A stretch of DNA of 7,778 nucleotides. Origin: Deltaproteobacteria bacterium. Lineage in GTDB: Bacteria; Myxococcota; B64-G9. The notes below the pieces were generated by a model. It did no database searches. It was not told the DNA's origin and was given only the letters and a program-made list of their open reading frames with translations. A program made the translations under genes and the position numbers. The DNA is taken from positions 1-7,778 of the forward strand of contig JAUVAM010000148.1 of the NCBI GenBank assembly GCA_030591745.1. The letters run 5' to 3'. Positions within the stretch are counted from its first letter, which is position 1, and every line of letters begins with the position of its first letter. Shown here piece by piece: positions 7,123-7,778 of this stretch.

Positions 7123-7778
7123 TCAAGCAAGGGGTTCGCGAAAACGCTGCCCCGGCTCATCCCGAAGGGAATCCATGGCGGCGAGCCTGCGCGCTTCACG
7201 CTCAAAATTCATCACGGAACCGGCCTCGTGTTCATGACCGTCTTTGATCCAATGCTGGTTTGACTCATCTCTGACGTACCACCGAAGGTCCGCGCCCAAT
7301 AATTCGTATAAATGGGCATCCTCGGGATACTTGTCGATGAACAAAACCATGTTGCGAACGTAAGTATCGTAGGTCGGAGGAAGTCCCCGGTCTTCGCAAA
7401 GGAAAGGATCCCTGGGCTGCGGGGCCTCGACGTGAAGCACCCGGGCGGTAGGCTCCACCAAGACATCATAACCGGACTTCACCAGCCGGTAGCCCAACAC
7501 AATGTCTTCCATGCCCCAGCCAATGAAATCCTCGTCGAAAGAGACCTCGGGGCGCCTCGGCACAGAAAAATTACAGGAATACTCATAGAACCAGGGATGC
7601 TCGCAGGACTCGAGACCCTGGCCCCCGCTGCCCAACTCGTCCACCCGACAATCGGGGACGGAGGCTTCGATCTCTCCGGCATCTGGAAGTACATGGACCG
7701 GAGGCTGATGTGCGCGATGCCTGAAACCCAAGACCACCAAGGGGCTGAGGCAGCCATTGCCATGGCGCGCGTGAGCCG
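7123..7778 (-). CDS. Glycosyltransferase, C-terminal part with galactosyltransferase-type domain (5' partial)
   Basis: C-terminal 217 residues of a GT-A fold glycosyltransferase. The reading frame stays open to the window edge at 7778, so the nucleotide-sugar-binding N-terminal half and true start lie outside; a TTG at 7740 is an internal Leu. The visible part contains NFSVPRR (about 69-75) followed by FDEDFIGWGMED (80-91) and VLGYRL. This is the hallmark of the Glyco_transf_7C/galactosyltransferase C-terminal domain, also found in bacterial GT2 polysaccharide polymerases; the ED pair is the likely catalytic region. EPTARVLHVE (about 108-117) supplies the late conserved His. After the domain comes about 90 residues of acidic, tryptophan-containing sequence that I do not recognise. 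It is the first visible gene of the - strand operon and ends 7 bases before the first radical SAM gene. Donor and acceptor sugars cannot be told. Confidence 0.85.
   Translation of the reverse strand, partial: AHARHGNGCLSPLVVLGFRHRAHQPPVHVLPDAGEIEASVPDCRVDELGSGGQGLESCEHPWFYEYSCNFSVPRRPEVSFDEDFIGWGMEDIVLGYRLVKSGYDVLVEPTARVLHVEAPQPRDPFLCEDRGLPPTYDTYVRNMVLFIDKYPEDAHLYELLGADLRWYVRDESNQHWIKDGHEHEAGSVMNFEREARRLAAMDSLRDEPGQRFREPLA

Noticed and set aside
7158..7205. Longer start codons (7160 ATG, 7205 TTG) for the first radical SAM gene
   Set aside because: They would overlap the glycosyltransferase gene by 38-83 bases, have no good ribosome binding site and add sequence without family features.
7656..7669. 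GGGGACGGAGGCTT repeated at 4017-4030 and 7656-7669
   Set aside because: A single 14-base match, with one copy inside glycosyltransferase coding sequence and no extension; compatible with chance.

Overview
The window holds five protein-coding genes plus one short gene remnant, with almost no non-coding DNA. Coding density, about 58% G+C by sampling, tight translational coupling and an RND efflux pump point to a Gram-negative bacterium. I would guess a deltaproteobacterial-type lineage (Desulfobacterota or Myxococcota), but only weakly.

Left part (1-2676, + strand): most of an RND-family efflux permease. Its N-terminus lies outside the window. The middle and right part is read entirely from the - strand. 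In transcription order (right to left) it holds: the C-terminal part of a glycosyltransferase with a galactosyltransferase-type GWGxED domain (7778-7123, cut by the window edge); a radical SAM/SPASM protein (7115-6126); a second, paralogous radical SAM protein with an N-terminal cysteine knuckle (6129-5017); a GH5-like (clan GH-A) glycoside hydrolase (about 5027-4032); and, after a 70-base gap with a short tandem repeat, a UraA-type uracil permease (3961-2708), which converges on the RND gene.

The first four - strand genes are packed with a 7-base gap, a 4-base GTGA overlap and a short overlap, so they look like one operon. A glycosyltransferase, two auxiliary-cluster radical SAM enzymes and an intracellular-looking glycosidase suggest that a sugar, glycan or glycosylated peptide is made and modified. 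The substrate cannot be read from this window, and no precursor peptide is visible. The uracil permease looks like an addition. Its base composition is lower in G+C, and a degenerate copy of the 3' end of the glycosidase gene (2659-2706) sits on its far side. It is therefore flanked by about 50-base direct repeats 1394 bases apart, which suggests a past rearrangement or insertion. No tRNA, rRNA, CRISPR array or transposase gene was seen, and no stretch longer than 300 bases lacks a gene.
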